Part shown: positions 1 through 7,427 of the stretch, piece by piece | Layout of the letters: each line of letters starts with the position of its first letter | Numbering within the stretch: the stretch's first letter is position 1 | Origin: Bacillota bacterium | Lineage (GTDB): Bacteria > Bacillota_A > Clostridia > Peptostreptococcales > Anaerovoracaceae | Direction: 5' to 3' | DNA length: 16,802 bases | Assembly (NCBI GenBank): GCA_017437925.1 | Contig: JAFRWQ010000251.1 | Span: 1 to 16,802 of the forward strand | The notes under the pieces: generated by a model | Told to the model about the DNA's origin: nothing | Databases searched by the model: none | The model's input: only the letters and a program-made list of their open reading frames with translations | Program-made: the position numbers and the translations under genes

Positions 1-108
1 CTGTTCCACAAGCAGCAGGTCGTCGCGTGGGATAAGAACCTCAACTGCAGCTTCCTCACCGACGTCAACCATGAGTTCCCGATCTACGAGTGGAGCTGGA
101 ACAACTAA
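1..108 (+). CDS. C-terminal end of a probable peptide ABC transporter substrate-binding protein (partial)
   Basis: Only the last 35 residues are present; the frame is open from base 1 and ends at TAA 106-108. The tail reads QQVVAWDKNLNCSF and closes with YEWSWNN. A 'v-a-w-d-k-n-l' stretch followed by an aromatic, Trp-rich end is typical of the C-terminus of family 5 (DppA/OppA-like) extracellular solute-binding proteins, which capture peptides outside the membrane for an ABC importer. An intrinsic terminator follows 35 bases later, so this is the last gene of its transcript. Peptide uptake would suit the peptidases downstream. The family call rests on a short tail and is tentative. Confidence 0.45.
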   Translation: MFHKQQVVAWDKNLNCSFLTDVNHEFPIYEWSWNN

Positions 109-142
109 TAACAAAAGCTAAACAGACATAGTCCAGCAACAT

Positions 143-174
143 GCCGGCTGTCGTATTCGGCAGCCGGCTTTTTT
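143..174 (+). terminator. Intrinsic terminator after the upstream transporter gene
   Basis: A perfect 8-bp stem, GCCGGCTG (143-150) with CAGCCGGC (161-168), encloses a 10-base loop and is followed directly by six T (169-174). It ends the transcript of the partial gene at the left edge and separates it from the M81 peptidase operon. Confidence 0.9.
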
Positions 175-209
175 AAGGAAGCCGGGACCCGGTCCCAAAG
201 GGGGCAGGC

Positions 210-1700
210 ATGAGAGTTTTCACGGGAAAGATATGCCACGAATGCAACAGCTTCGCGCCCGGGGTCATGGAATTTGAAGACCTGGAGAGGATGGGGGCAG
301 TCATAAGGCCCGAAAAAGCTCTTGGGGCTTTCAGAGGGACCCCCGAGTATCTGGGCGGCATCATAGAGGAGGCGGAAAAGAGGGGGATAGAGCTCGTCCC
401 CTCCCTTTGCGTCGAAAAGGCGGGGCCGCCTCTCAGCAGGGACTGCCTTGAAAAGTGCCTCGATACAGTGCTCGAGGGTCTTAAGGCCTGCAAAGACTCC
501 ATAGACGGCATATGCTTCGTCCTTCACGGGGCGGGCTGCGCCGAAGGGACAGACGACGTCGAGACCCTGTTTTTGCGGGAGTTCAGAAAGCTGGTGGGGC
601 CCGATATGCCCATAACCGTCCCCATGGACCTGCACGGGAACCTGAGCGGCGAGATGGCGGAGCTTTCGGACGGCCTCTTCGGCATCAAGGAATACCCCCA
701 CAGCGACCAGGCAAAAGCGGGAAAACTGGCCATGAAGACCCTGGCCGAGTCCCTTGAGAGCGGAAAAAGAGCAAAGACCGCCGTCGTGAGGCTTCCCATG
801 CTCGTCTCGCCTCTATTCGGCTATACTAAGGAAGCCCCCATGCTTCCCATAAAGGAACACTTCGCCGCTTACGCTAAGGAAAAAGGCCTGATAGACGCGA
901 GCTTCTTCCACGGCTTCGCCTACGCCGACCTTCCCCGCACCGGGGCGTCGGCAGCGGCAGTCGCCTGGGATGAAGAAGAGGCGAAAAAGGCGGCTGAAGA
1001 GCTGGCGGCTTTCGTCTGGGAAAGAAGGTCCGACTTTAAGGGAAGCTTCATAAGCCCCGCCGAGGCCTTTGACGCGGCCCTCGCATATAAAGGCGGGGGA
1101 TACGTCCTCATGACCGAATCCTCGGACAATCCCGGTGGAGGAGCCCCGGGAGACGGCACCCACCTTCTCTCCGAGTTCTTAAAGCGGGATCTTCCCAGGA
1201 GCCTCTTCTGCTTCATCTGCGACCCCGAGGCCGCGGATACCCTGGCAAGGGCGGGAGCCGGAGCTGTCCTTGACATCGCCGTGGGCGGAAAGCGCATAGG
1301 CCTTCACGGAAAGCCCGTGATGCTCAGGAACGCCCGGGTCATATCGGTCTGCGACGGCCACACCGTCTCCAACGCCCCCATGCACATGGGGGTAGCAAGA
1401 GAGTTCGGCAAGACCGTAAGGCTTAAGACCGGCAATGTGGAAGTCATGGTTGGCTCGGTCCCCAAGCAGACCTTAGACGACAGGCTCATCGCCCTTTCGG
1501 GGGCGGATATCAACGATTACAGGTATGTGGTCATAAAATCCTCCCATCATTTCAGAGACTACTTTGAAAGCAGGGCGGGGCTCATCATACCTGTGGAGAC
1601 CCCCGGCATACACGCCGGAGATCTTTCAAGCTTCGAATACAGACGCATCAGGCGGCCGGTCTTCCCCCTGGACGGCAAAGTCACGTTCAGGGTGAAATGA
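210..1700 (+). CDS. M81 family metallopeptidase (MlrC-like)
   Basis: The 496-residue protein matches the M81/MlrC family, named after the microcystin-degradation protein MlrC; most relatives act on unknown peptides or amides. Metal-binding candidates appear in order: HECNSFAPG at the N-terminus (His10, Glu11), LHGAG (105-109), DLHGN (Asp140, His142), YPHSD (His164), and the family signature SDNPGGGAPGDGTH near 305-318. No signal peptide is visible, so it is probably cytoplasmic. ATG 210 follows the purine-rich stretch AAAGGGGG. It is the first gene of a same-strand run: the deacylase gene starts 39 bases after its TGA. The substrate is unknown; N-acylated or D-residue-containing peptides are an inference from the neighbours. 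No clear promoter is seen between the terminator at 174 and the start, only a 13-bp palindrome at 184-196. Confidence 0.88.
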   Translation: MRVFTGKICHECNSFAPGVMEFEDLERMGAVIRPEKALGAFRGTPEYLGGIIEEAEKRGIELVPSLCVEKAGPPLSRDCLEKCLDTVLEGLKACKDSIDGICFVLHGAGCAEGTDDVETLFLREFRKLVGPDMPITVPMDLHGNLSGEMAELSDGLFGIKEYPHSDQAKAGKLAMKTLAESLESGKRAKTAVVRLPMLVSPLFGYTKEAPMLPIKEHFAAYAKEKGLIDASFFHGFAYADLPRTGASAAAVAWDEEEAKKAAEELAAFVWERRSDFKGSFISPAEAFDAALAYKGGGYVLMTESSDNPGGGAPGDGTHLLSEFLKRDLPRSLFCFICDPEAADTLARAGAGAVLDIAVGGKRIGLHGKPVMLRNARVISVCDGHTVSNAPMHMGVAREFGKTVRLKTGNVEVMVGSVPKQTLDDRLIALSGADINDYRYVVIKSSHHFRDYFESRAGLIIPVETPGIHAGDLSSFEYRRIRRPVFPLDGKVTFRVK

Positions 1701-1739
1701 CGGGCGGCCGGGCTTAAGATAGATGGCAAGGAGAACGCA

Positions 1740-3368
1740 ATGCAAGAATACATAATCAAAAACGCGGTGATCATAGACGGTTCGGGAGCGGACAGGTATA
1801 AAGGCACCGTTTACATCAAGAACGGGTTCATCGAGGGCATAGGGGACGAGTACGACGTCCCGGGTATGCCCGCCATCGACGCAAAAGGGCAGGTGGTCTG
1901 CCCCGGCTTCATCGACGGCCACGGCCACTCCGACTTCACCCTCTTCACCAACCACAGGGGCGAGAGCAAGGTCCGCCAGGGCATCACCACCGAGGTAACG
2001 GGAAACTGCGGCTTCACCGCGGGCCCCATCACCGAGGAGCACTACGACGACCTGGTCCACTACCTGGCCAACACCATAGTCCTGGACGAAAAGCTCCAGA
2101 AGATCTGGCACTTCAAGAGCCAGGACGAGTTCCTCCGCTGGTCCGCAAGGGACGGCCTGTCCTTCAACATAGTACCTCTGGTGGGCATGGGCATGATACA
2201 CGTGGGAGTCATGGGCTTCGACCACAGCATGCCCGACGAAGCCCAGCTACAGCAGATGAAAGACATGCTCAACGTCGAGCTGGACGCCGGCTTCTTCGGC
2301 ATGTCCACCGCCTTCGAGTATGAGCCCTGCAACACCCTCTATCCCGAGGAGGTCTGGGAGCTCTGCAAGGTCCTGAAGGCCAGGGACAAGATCTTCACCA
2401 TACACATGAGAAACGAGGGCATGCACCTTATAGACAACGTGAAGGAAGCGATCGAGATAGCCAGGAACTCCGGCTGCAAGGTCGAGATCTCCCATCTTAA
2501 GGCCCGCTTCAAGCCCAACTGGGGCATGGTGAAGGAAGCCTTAAGGCTCATAGACGAGGCGAAGGCCGAGGGACTGGACGTCTGCTTCGACGTCTATCCC
2601 TACACAGCCTACGGCGCCGGTCTCATAGACCTGATACCGCCCTGGGTCAAGAACGACGGCCCCCGCATCATGTGCGAAAGGCTGAGGGACCCCGAGCTTA
2701 AGGCAAAGGCTCTTTACGACATGGAGCACGGCCTTGAGGAGTGGGACAGCATAATGAAGAGCGAGGGCTGGGCCGACTGCGTCAGCATCGCGAGCCTCAA
2801 GACCGCGGCAAACAAGCGCTTTGAGGGCAGGACCATAGCCCAGATGGCTGAAGAACTGGGTATCACCGGCTACGAGGCCGTGGTGAAGCTCATGGTGGAC
2901 GAGGACGCCTCTGTCAAGTGCGTGTGGCACGCCATGTGCGACGACGACCTGGAGGCGGTCATGACCCATCCCGACGCCATATTCGGTACCGACGGAAGAG
3001 CCTGCGCCACCTACGGGCCCCTTTCTTCCGGCAGCGTCCATCCCCGCTACTACGGCAACTATCCCCGCATCATGGGCTACTACGTGCGCGAAAAGAAGCT
3101 TATGAGCCTGGAGGAGGCCATACACAAGTCCACCCAGCTGCCCGCCCAGCGCTTCGGCATAGACAGAAGAGGCCTCATCAAGCCCGGCTACCACGCGGAC
3201 CTGGTGATCTTCGATCCCGACAGGATACGCGAAGTATCGACCTTCAGCTCCCCCCACCACTATCCCGAGGGCATCAGCAGGGTCATAGTCAACGGCGTCA
3301 GCGTAATAGTCGACGGCGAGCACAGCGGAATGTTCCCCGGAGAGATACTGAGAAAGTTCGACAAATAA
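1740..3368 (+). CDS. N-acyl-D-amino-acid deacylase (D-aminoacylase), copy 1
   Basis: This 542-residue amidohydrolase-superfamily enzyme would remove the acyl group from N-acyl-D-amino acids to give a free D-amino acid and a carboxylate. The metal ligands known from D-aminoacylases all have counterparts: GHGHSD (His61, His63), GNCG (Cys90, the bridging Cys of this family), TIHMR (His222), ISHLK (His252) and GTDG (Asp418). The C-terminus carries the usual PGYHADLVIFD closing strand. ATG 1740 has AAGGAG seven to twelve bases upstream. It is the second gene of the run after the M81 peptidase, and a near-duplicate follows after 12 bases. Related enzymes include dihydroorotase-like and D-glutamate or D-aspartate deacylases, so the acyl-amino acid used cannot be read from sequence. 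Confidence 0.9.
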   Translation: MQEYIIKNAVIIDGSGADRYKGTVYIKNGFIEGIGDEYDVPGMPAIDAKGQVVCPGFIDGHGHSDFTLFTNHRGESKVRQGITTEVTGNCGFTAGPITEEHYDDLVHYLANTIVLDEKLQKIWHFKSQDEFLRWSARDGLSFNIVPLVGMGMIHVGVMGFDHSMPDEAQLQQMKDMLNVELDAGFFGMSTAFEYEPCNTLYPEEVWELCKVLKARDKIFTIHMRNEGMHLIDNVKEAIEIARNSGCKVEISHLKARFKPNWGMVKEALRLIDEAKAEGLDVCFDVYPYTAYGAGLIDLIPPWVKNDGPRIMCERLRDPELKAKALYDMEHGLEEWDSIMKSEGWADCVSIASLKTAANKRFEGRTIAQMAEELGITGYEAVVKLMVDEDASVKCVWHAMCDDDLEAVMTHPDAIFGTDGRACATYGPLSSGSVHPRYYGNYPRIMGYYVREKKLMSLEEAIHKSTQLPAQRFGIDRRGLIKPGYHADLVIFDPDRIREVSTFSSPHHYPEGISRVIVNGVSVIVDGEHSGMFPGEILRKFDK

Positions 3369-3380
3369 AGGGAGGCGCCT

Positions 3381-5009
3381 ATGCAGGAGTACGTCATTAA
3401 GAACGCCGTCATAGTGGACGGCAGCGGAAAGGACCGCTTTGAAGGCGAGATACTGGTAAAGAACGGCCTCATCGAAAAGGTGGGGACGGGCCTTGCGGAA
3501 GAAGGCATGCCCGCCATCGACGCCGAAGGTCAGGTGGTCTGTCCCGGCTTCATAGACGCCCACGGCCATACCGACTTCACCCTCTTTCAGAACAAGAGGG
3601 GGGAGAGCAAGGTCCGCCAGGGCATAACCACGGAAGTCACCGGAAACTGCGGCTTCACCGCGGGCCCCATCACCGAAGACCACTACGACGACCTGGTCCA
3701 CTACCTGGCCAACACCATAGTCCTGGACGAGGAAAAGCAGAAGTTCTGGCACTTCAAGAGCCAGGACGAGTACCTCAGGTGGACCGCAAGGGACGGGCTC
3801 TCCTACAATATAGTACCTCTGGTGGGCATGGGCATGATACACGTGGGAGTCATGGGCTTTGACGACCGCATGCCCTCAAAAGAGGAGATGGACCGCATGA
3901 AGGGCTTGCTCAACGCCGAGCTCGACGCCGGCTTCTTCGGCATGTCCACAGCCTTTGAGTATGAGCCCTTGAACCACCTGCACGACGAAGAAGTCTACGA
4001 GTTCTGCAGGCTGCTCAAAGAGAGGAACAAGGTCTTCACCATCCACATGAGGGATGCCGGACAGTTCCTCATAGAAAACATCAAAGAGATCATAGACATA
4101 GCCCGGAATACCGGGGTCAGCATCCAGATCTCCCACCTCAAGGCCAAGTACAAGCCCAACTGGGGCAAGGTGAAGGAGGCTTTAAGGCTCATAGACGAAG
4201 CCAGGGCCGAAGGCCTGGACGTGCGCTTTGACGTCTACGCCTACACTGCCTGGTGAGCCGGCCTCATCAACAACATACCGCCCTGGGTCAAGAAGGACGG
4301 CCCCCGCATCATGTGTGAGAGGCTGAAAGACCCCGAGCTTAGAGCAAAAGCCCTCTACGACATGGAGCACGGAGTCGAGGGCTGGGAGAGCATAATGATA
4401 TGCGACGGCTGGGGCGATCTTGTGAGCATAGCGAGCCTTAAGACCGAGGCCAACAAGCGCTTTGAAGGCCGCACCATATCCTCCATAGCAAAGGAGCTGG
4501 GCATTACCGATTACGAGGCCGTGGTCAAGCTCATGGTGGACGAGGACGCCTCAGTCAAGAGCATATGGATAGGCATGTGCGACGAGGACCTTGAGACCGT
4601 CATGACCCATCCCGACGCCATGTTCGGCACCGACGGCAGGGCCTGCGCCACCTACGGGCCTCTTTCCGAGGGCAGGATACATCCCCGCTACTACGGCAAC
4701 TATCCCCGCATCATGGGTCATTACGTGAGGGAAAAGAAGCTGATGAGCCTGGAGGAGGCTGTGCACAAGTCGACTCAGATGCCCGCCGAGCGCTTCGGCA
4801 TAGAGGGCAGGGGCCTCATAAAGCCCGGTTATCACGCCGATCTCGTGATATTCGATCCGGACACTATAAAAGAACTCTCCACCTTCAGCGATCCCCACCG
4901 CTACCCGGAAGGCATAAGCCGGGTCATTGTGAACGGGGTGACCGTGATAAAGGACGGAGAGCACACGGGCGAGCTTCCCGGGGAGATCCTCAGAAAGTTC
5001 GATCGATAA
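3381..5009 (+). pseudogene. N-acyl-D-amino-acid deacylase, copy 2, interrupted by one in-frame TGA
   Basis: The frame is colinear with copy 1 over all 543 codons and encodes the same family. It is open except for TGA at 4254-4256 (codon 292), where copy 1 has Gly292 (GGC). Metal ligands are conserved on both sides: HGHTD, GNCG, TIHMR and ISHLK before the stop, GTDG (Asp418) after it. The 291-residue product would lack Asp418 and the C-terminal half of the barrel, so it should be inactive unless the stop is read through. The second half has ATG codons but no convincing ribosome-binding site. The start at 3381 has GGGAGG, 12 bases after copy 1, so the genes are probably cotranscribed. TGA ends many other genes here, so general reassignment is unlikely. 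A fresh nonsense mutation or a sequence error (GGA to TGA is one change) is more likely. Confidence 0.8.
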
Positions 5010-5045
5010 AAACTCGGTAAATGTAAGGCTTAAAGCGGGGGAAGG

Positions 5046-6311
5046 TCATTCCTCCGCTTTTACCATGACGGAGACTCCGTCGGGGATGACGGCAAGGCTC
5101 GCGCCTTCGCCCTTGAGGGCTCTTGCCATAGCAAGGGCTTCGTCGGCGGTCGCGGCGTAGAGGCACTTGCTCTTTTCAACGATCTCTTTGAGCTCGGGGC
5201 GGGTCACGACTATGACAGTGTGGTGGGCCAGGACCCTCGCGAAGATCTGGCTCTGCCACTGGTCGGGCTCGGTCTTGTCCCTCGGGACGGCGGTGAGCCT
5301 GTCGTAGAGCTCCTGCGCGGTCTCTTCTGTGGACATCTGGGCGTAGAAATCGTCTCCTCCTATGCCGTCGGCGCACTCGGAGAGGGCGATGACCACTCCT
5401 CCCTCGCGGCAGGCGGCTTCGGCTGCGGTCATGCACTTGACACACTGGTAGAAGTTCTGGTCGAGGGGGGCGCCTCCGTTGGTGGTGACCACGATGTCGT
5501 AGAGCTTTGTTTTGATCTGGCAGTACTTGAGCAGCTCCCTGCAGCCTGCTTCGTGGGCTTTTATGGGGTCTCCCGCGAAGGCTGCGGCGCACTTCTTGTC
5601 CTCGTCAATTATGGCGTTGACTATGAAGTCGAGACCGGCCTGCCTTACGGCGCTTACCATGTCCTCGTGGATGGGGTTGTTCTCAAGTATTCCGGTGCGG
5701 GCGAAAGCGCTGTCGATAAAGGCTCCGCAGTGGTTTCCCAGGACGGTGACGCGGTCGCAGATGCCGGGGAGTATGCTCTTGCGCCCTCCCGAAAAGCCCG
5801 CGAAAAAGTGGGGCTCTATGAAGCCTTCGGCGACCAGAAGCTCCGCGTCCAGGGCCTTTTTGTCGAGGACCAGGGGAGCCCCCGAGGGCAGGACGCCCAC
5901 GGCCACGTTGTCCTCGCTGTCGCAGTCGTGGACAAGTATCTTCTCGCTCTCGAAGATCTCATCTCCCAGCTTGGCTCTGAGCTCTTCCGGCTTTGTGCCT
6001 CTGTGGCAGCCGGTGGCGACAAGGAAGGTGATGTCGATGTCGGGATTCCCGGCCCTGATCTCTGCCAGCATCTCGGGAACTATGTCCTTGCTGGGCACGG
6101 GCCTGGTATGGTCGGAGATGATGAAGCAGCAGGTCTTTTTGCCTTCAGCAAGCTCCCTTAAGCGGGGGGAGCCTATGGGATGCTCCAGAGCCTGCCTGAC
6201 CAGCTCTCTCCCTCCTGTCTCGTTTTTAAGGGCAGACACGTCGGATCTTAATACGGGGGCGCCGCCTTCTTCAAAGGGCATTCCGGTCTTTCCGTAGGGC
6301 AGTATCATCAT
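5046..6311 (-). CDS. larA: Nickel-dependent lactate racemase family protein (LarA-like)
   Basis: The 421-residue protein is a LarA homolog, which interconverts the stereoisomers of lactate or a related 2-hydroxyacid using a nickel-pincer nucleotide. Key residues line up with Lactobacillus plantarum LarA at a constant offset of five or six: SDHTRPVP (66-73), His103 (GCHRG), His168 (EPHFF), Lys178 (GGRKS, the cofactor-bearing Lys) and His194 (GNHCG). The start chosen is ATG 6309-6311, with AAGGAG at 6319-6324; the longer frame to 6389 would begin almost at the predicted transcription start. The protein is cytoplasmic. Cofactor genes larB, larC and larE are not in the window. Many LarA homologs act on malate, phenyllactate or other hydroxyacids, so the substrate is open. 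It converges on the deacylase pair and has no obvious terminator between. Confidence 0.87.
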   Translation of the reverse strand: MMILPYGKTGMPFEEGGAPVLRSDVSALKNETGGRELVRQALEHPIGSPRLRELAEGKKTCCFIISDHTRPVPSKDIVPEMLAEIRAGNPDIDITFLVATGCHRGTKPEELRAKLGDEIFESEKILVHDCDSEDNVAVGVLPSGAPLVLDKKALDAELLVAEGFIEPHFFAGFSGGRKSILPGICDRVTVLGNHCGAFIDSAFARTGILENNPIHEDMVSAVRQAGLDFIVNAIIDEDKKCAAAFAGDPIKAHEAGCRELLKYCQIKTKLYDIVVTTNGGAPLDQNFYQCVKCMTAAEAACREGGVVIALSECADGIGGDDFYAQMSTEETAQELYDRLTAVPRDKTEPDQWQSQIFARVLAHHTVIVVTRPELKEIVEKSKCLYAATADEALAMARALKGEGASLAVIPDGVSVMVKAEE

Positions 6312-6397
6312 TAGCCATCTCCTTCGGGCCTTCAGGCCCCGTTCTATGGTACTTAAGCCGGGCTCTTCGGGCGCCGGCGCATCTTTCACTACTATGT

Positions 6398-6426
6398 ATT
6401 AAACCATGAAAAGGGCAAGCTTTCAA
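6398..6426 (-). promoter_or_regulatory. Promoter of the larA-like gene
   Basis: On the minus strand, TTGAAA (6426-6421) and TTTAAT (6403-6398) are separated by exactly 17 bases, a good sigma-A fit. Transcription would start near 6391, giving a leader of about 80 bases. The -35 box lies within a tandem octamer AAGCTTTC (plus strand 6417-6424 and 6425-6432), a possible operator. Confidence 0.6.
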
Positions 6427-6451
6427 GCTTTCTTCCAATTCCAAAAAATAC

Positions 6452-6479
6452 TGGAAACGAAAGCGCGGGGGGATATAAT
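6452..6479 (+). promoter_or_regulatory. Promoter of the thioesterase gene
   Basis: A perfect -10 box TATAAT (6474-6479) lies 36 bases before the chosen start. TGGAAA (6452-6457), with 16-base spacing, is the best -35 candidate and is weak. It is back to back with the larA-like promoter. Confidence 0.6.
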
Positions 6480-6514
6480 ATACATGGCGGCTTTATCCGC
6501 CCATGGAGGTCATT

Positions 6515-6880
6515 ATGGAAAACATACCTTATTCAAACTTTCTTGATATAGTCGTGACCAAGGCCGGACCCAAGACGGCCGAGGGCTTCCTCAAATACCG
6601 TCCCGAGCTCACCGACATGCTGGGCCACATGACCGGCGGAGCCTACAACTCCCTGGGCGACGCGGTGGCGGGAGCCTGCGCCAGGGCGACCGGAGCCATG
6701 TACGTGACCCAGAACTGCAGCCTGCAGTACTACGTCAGCACCGAAGAGCCCGACGGCTGCCTGTACTGCCGCGCCAAAGTCCGCCACAGAGGGTCCCGCA
6801 CCTGCATAATCGCGGTGGAGCTTTACCACAGCGACGGCACGGTGGCGGCCGACGGCCAGTTCTCCTACTCCAAAATATGA
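6515..6880 (+). CDS. Hotdog-fold thioesterase, PaaI-like
   Basis: The 121-residue protein has the size and pattern of a single-domain hotdog acyl-CoA thioesterase of the PaaI/YdiI type. It shows the helix signature MTGGAYNSLGDAVAGACAR, which corresponds to the HGG-A-x-x-LaD segment that holds the thioester, followed by alternating beta strands ending in GTVAADGQFSYSK. The usual His before GG is replaced by Thr (HMTGGAY), so the exact catalytic residue is unclear. Such enzymes form dimers or tetramers and hydrolyse small or aromatic acyl-CoAs in the cytoplasm. ATG 6515 is preferred because GGAGG (6505-6509) lies five bases upstream; an earlier ATG at 6503 overlaps that site. The substrate is unknown. 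The gene seems to have its own promoter and is followed by the DUF3842 gene with a separate promoter. Confidence 0.72.
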   Translation: MENIPYSNFLDIVVTKAGPKTAEGFLKYRPELTDMLGHMTGGAYNSLGDAVAGACARATGAMYVTQNCSLQYYVSTEEPDGCLYCRAKVRHRGSRTCIIAVELYHSDGTVAADGQFSYSKI

Positions 6881-6904
6881 GCCTGAGCCCGCGGGACGCC
6901 GCCA

Positions 6905-6933
6905 TTGCCCCCGGCCTCGCTCTGTGTTAAAAT
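6905..6933 (+). promoter_or_regulatory. Probable promoter of the DUF3842 gene
   Basis: TTGCCC (6905-6910) and TAAAAT (6928-6933) are 17 bases apart, and TGTG before the -10 box gives it an extended-like context. It lies about 28 bases before the start codon of the next gene. Confidence 0.5.
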
Positions 6934-6961
6934 GTGGACAGATATTGATACGGAGGCGCTT

Positions 6962-7366
6962 ATGAAAAAACTGGTCGTTATAGACGGACAGGGCGGAAGG
7001 CTGGGAAAGCTTCTGGTCGAGGCCGTAAAAAGCGAAGGGCTGGACTTTGAGATCACAGCCGTGGGGACCAACGCGGTGGCTACCGCAGCAATGCTGAAGG
7101 CCGGAGCCGACCAGGGCGCGACCGGCGAGAACCCGGTCATAGTCGCCTGCCGCGACGCCGACGTCATAGCGGGCCCCATAGGGATCGCGATAGCGGACTC
7201 CCTTCTGGGCGAGGTGACTCCCGCCATGGCTCTTGCCGTGGGACAGTGCGGCGCCCTAAAGCTGCTGCTGCCCGTGAGCCACTGCAGCAATCAGGTCATA
7301 GGAGTCAGGTCCCAGTCCATGGGCGACATGGTAAGGGAAGCCGTCGAGCGCCTTAAAGTCCTTTAA
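6962..7366 (+). CDS. DUF3842 family protein
   Basis: This 134-residue protein matches the clostridial DUF3842 family of unknown function. It opens with VVIDGQGGRLGK, a Rossmann-like glycine-rich loop after the first strand, continues with the family signature GTNAVATAAMLKAGADQGATGENPV, and has the conserved segment GPIGIAIADSLLGEVTPAMA. The C-terminal part, LLPVSHCSNQVIGV, contains a Cys common to the family. No signal peptide or membrane segment is visible. The start ATG 6962 has GGAGG (6952-6956) with good spacing; a longer frame from 6905 lacks any such site and would include the promoter. An intrinsic terminator follows its stop. A nucleotide-binding or small-molecule sensor role is only a guess from the glycine-rich loop. 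Confidence 0.8.
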   Translation: MKKLVVIDGQGGRLGKLLVEAVKSEGLDFEITAVGTNAVATAAMLKAGADQGATGENPVIVACRDADVIAGPIGIAIADSLLGEVTPAMALAVGQCGALKLLLPVSHCSNQVIGVRSQSMGDMVREAVERLKVL

Positions 7367-7385
7367 TAGAACGCAAACAGACCGG

Positions 7386-7409
7386 GCCCGCGATTCGCGG
7401 GCTCTTTTT
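7386..7409 (+). terminator. Intrinsic terminator between the DUF3842 and asparaginase genes
   Basis: GCCCGCG (7386-7392) pairs perfectly with CGCGGGC (7396-7402) around an ATT loop, followed by TCTTTTT. The next start codon is only 19 bases further, so asparaginase must rely on readthrough or a promoter not recognised here. Confidence 0.88.
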
Positions 7410-7427
7410 GACGAAAACGGAGGGAAT

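Larger units (their letters stand above)
1740..5009 (+). repeat. Tandem gene duplication of the deacylase
   Basis: Two direct copies of 1629 bp each (1740-3368 and 3381-5009) are separated by 12 bases. They encode exactly equal lengths with no insertion or deletion visible. Some stretches are almost identical: from SKVRQGITTEV to NTIVLDE only one residue of 42 differs (Glu/Asp). Others have diverged, such as residues 17-46 and 163-175. Divergence at many third positions shows that the duplication is not recent. Confidence 0.9.

Noticed and set aside
184..196. GGGACC/GGTCCC palindrome as a regulator site for the M81 operon
   Set aside because: It is a single short GC-rich palindrome with no promoter boxes around it; evidence is too thin to annotate.
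1626..2225. Long open frames on the minus strand opposite the deacylase genes (also 2541-3842)
   Set aside because: They mirror GC-biased coding DNA, have low-complexity Val/Gly/Asp-rich translations, no family likeness and no ribosome-binding sites.
4254..4256. Selenocysteine codon
   Set aside because: The position is Gly in the sister copy, not a catalytic Cys, and no compelling hairpin was seen just downstream.
4311..5009. A separate gene for the second half of deacylase copy 2
   Set aside because: The ATG at 4311 has no convincing ribosome-binding site and the fragment is the exact continuation of the upstream frame; it is one gene interrupted by TGA.
5220..6161. Plus-strand 313-residue open frame opposite the larA-like gene
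   Set aside because: It is antisense to a gene with complete LarA motifs and has no recognisable domain or ribosome-binding site.
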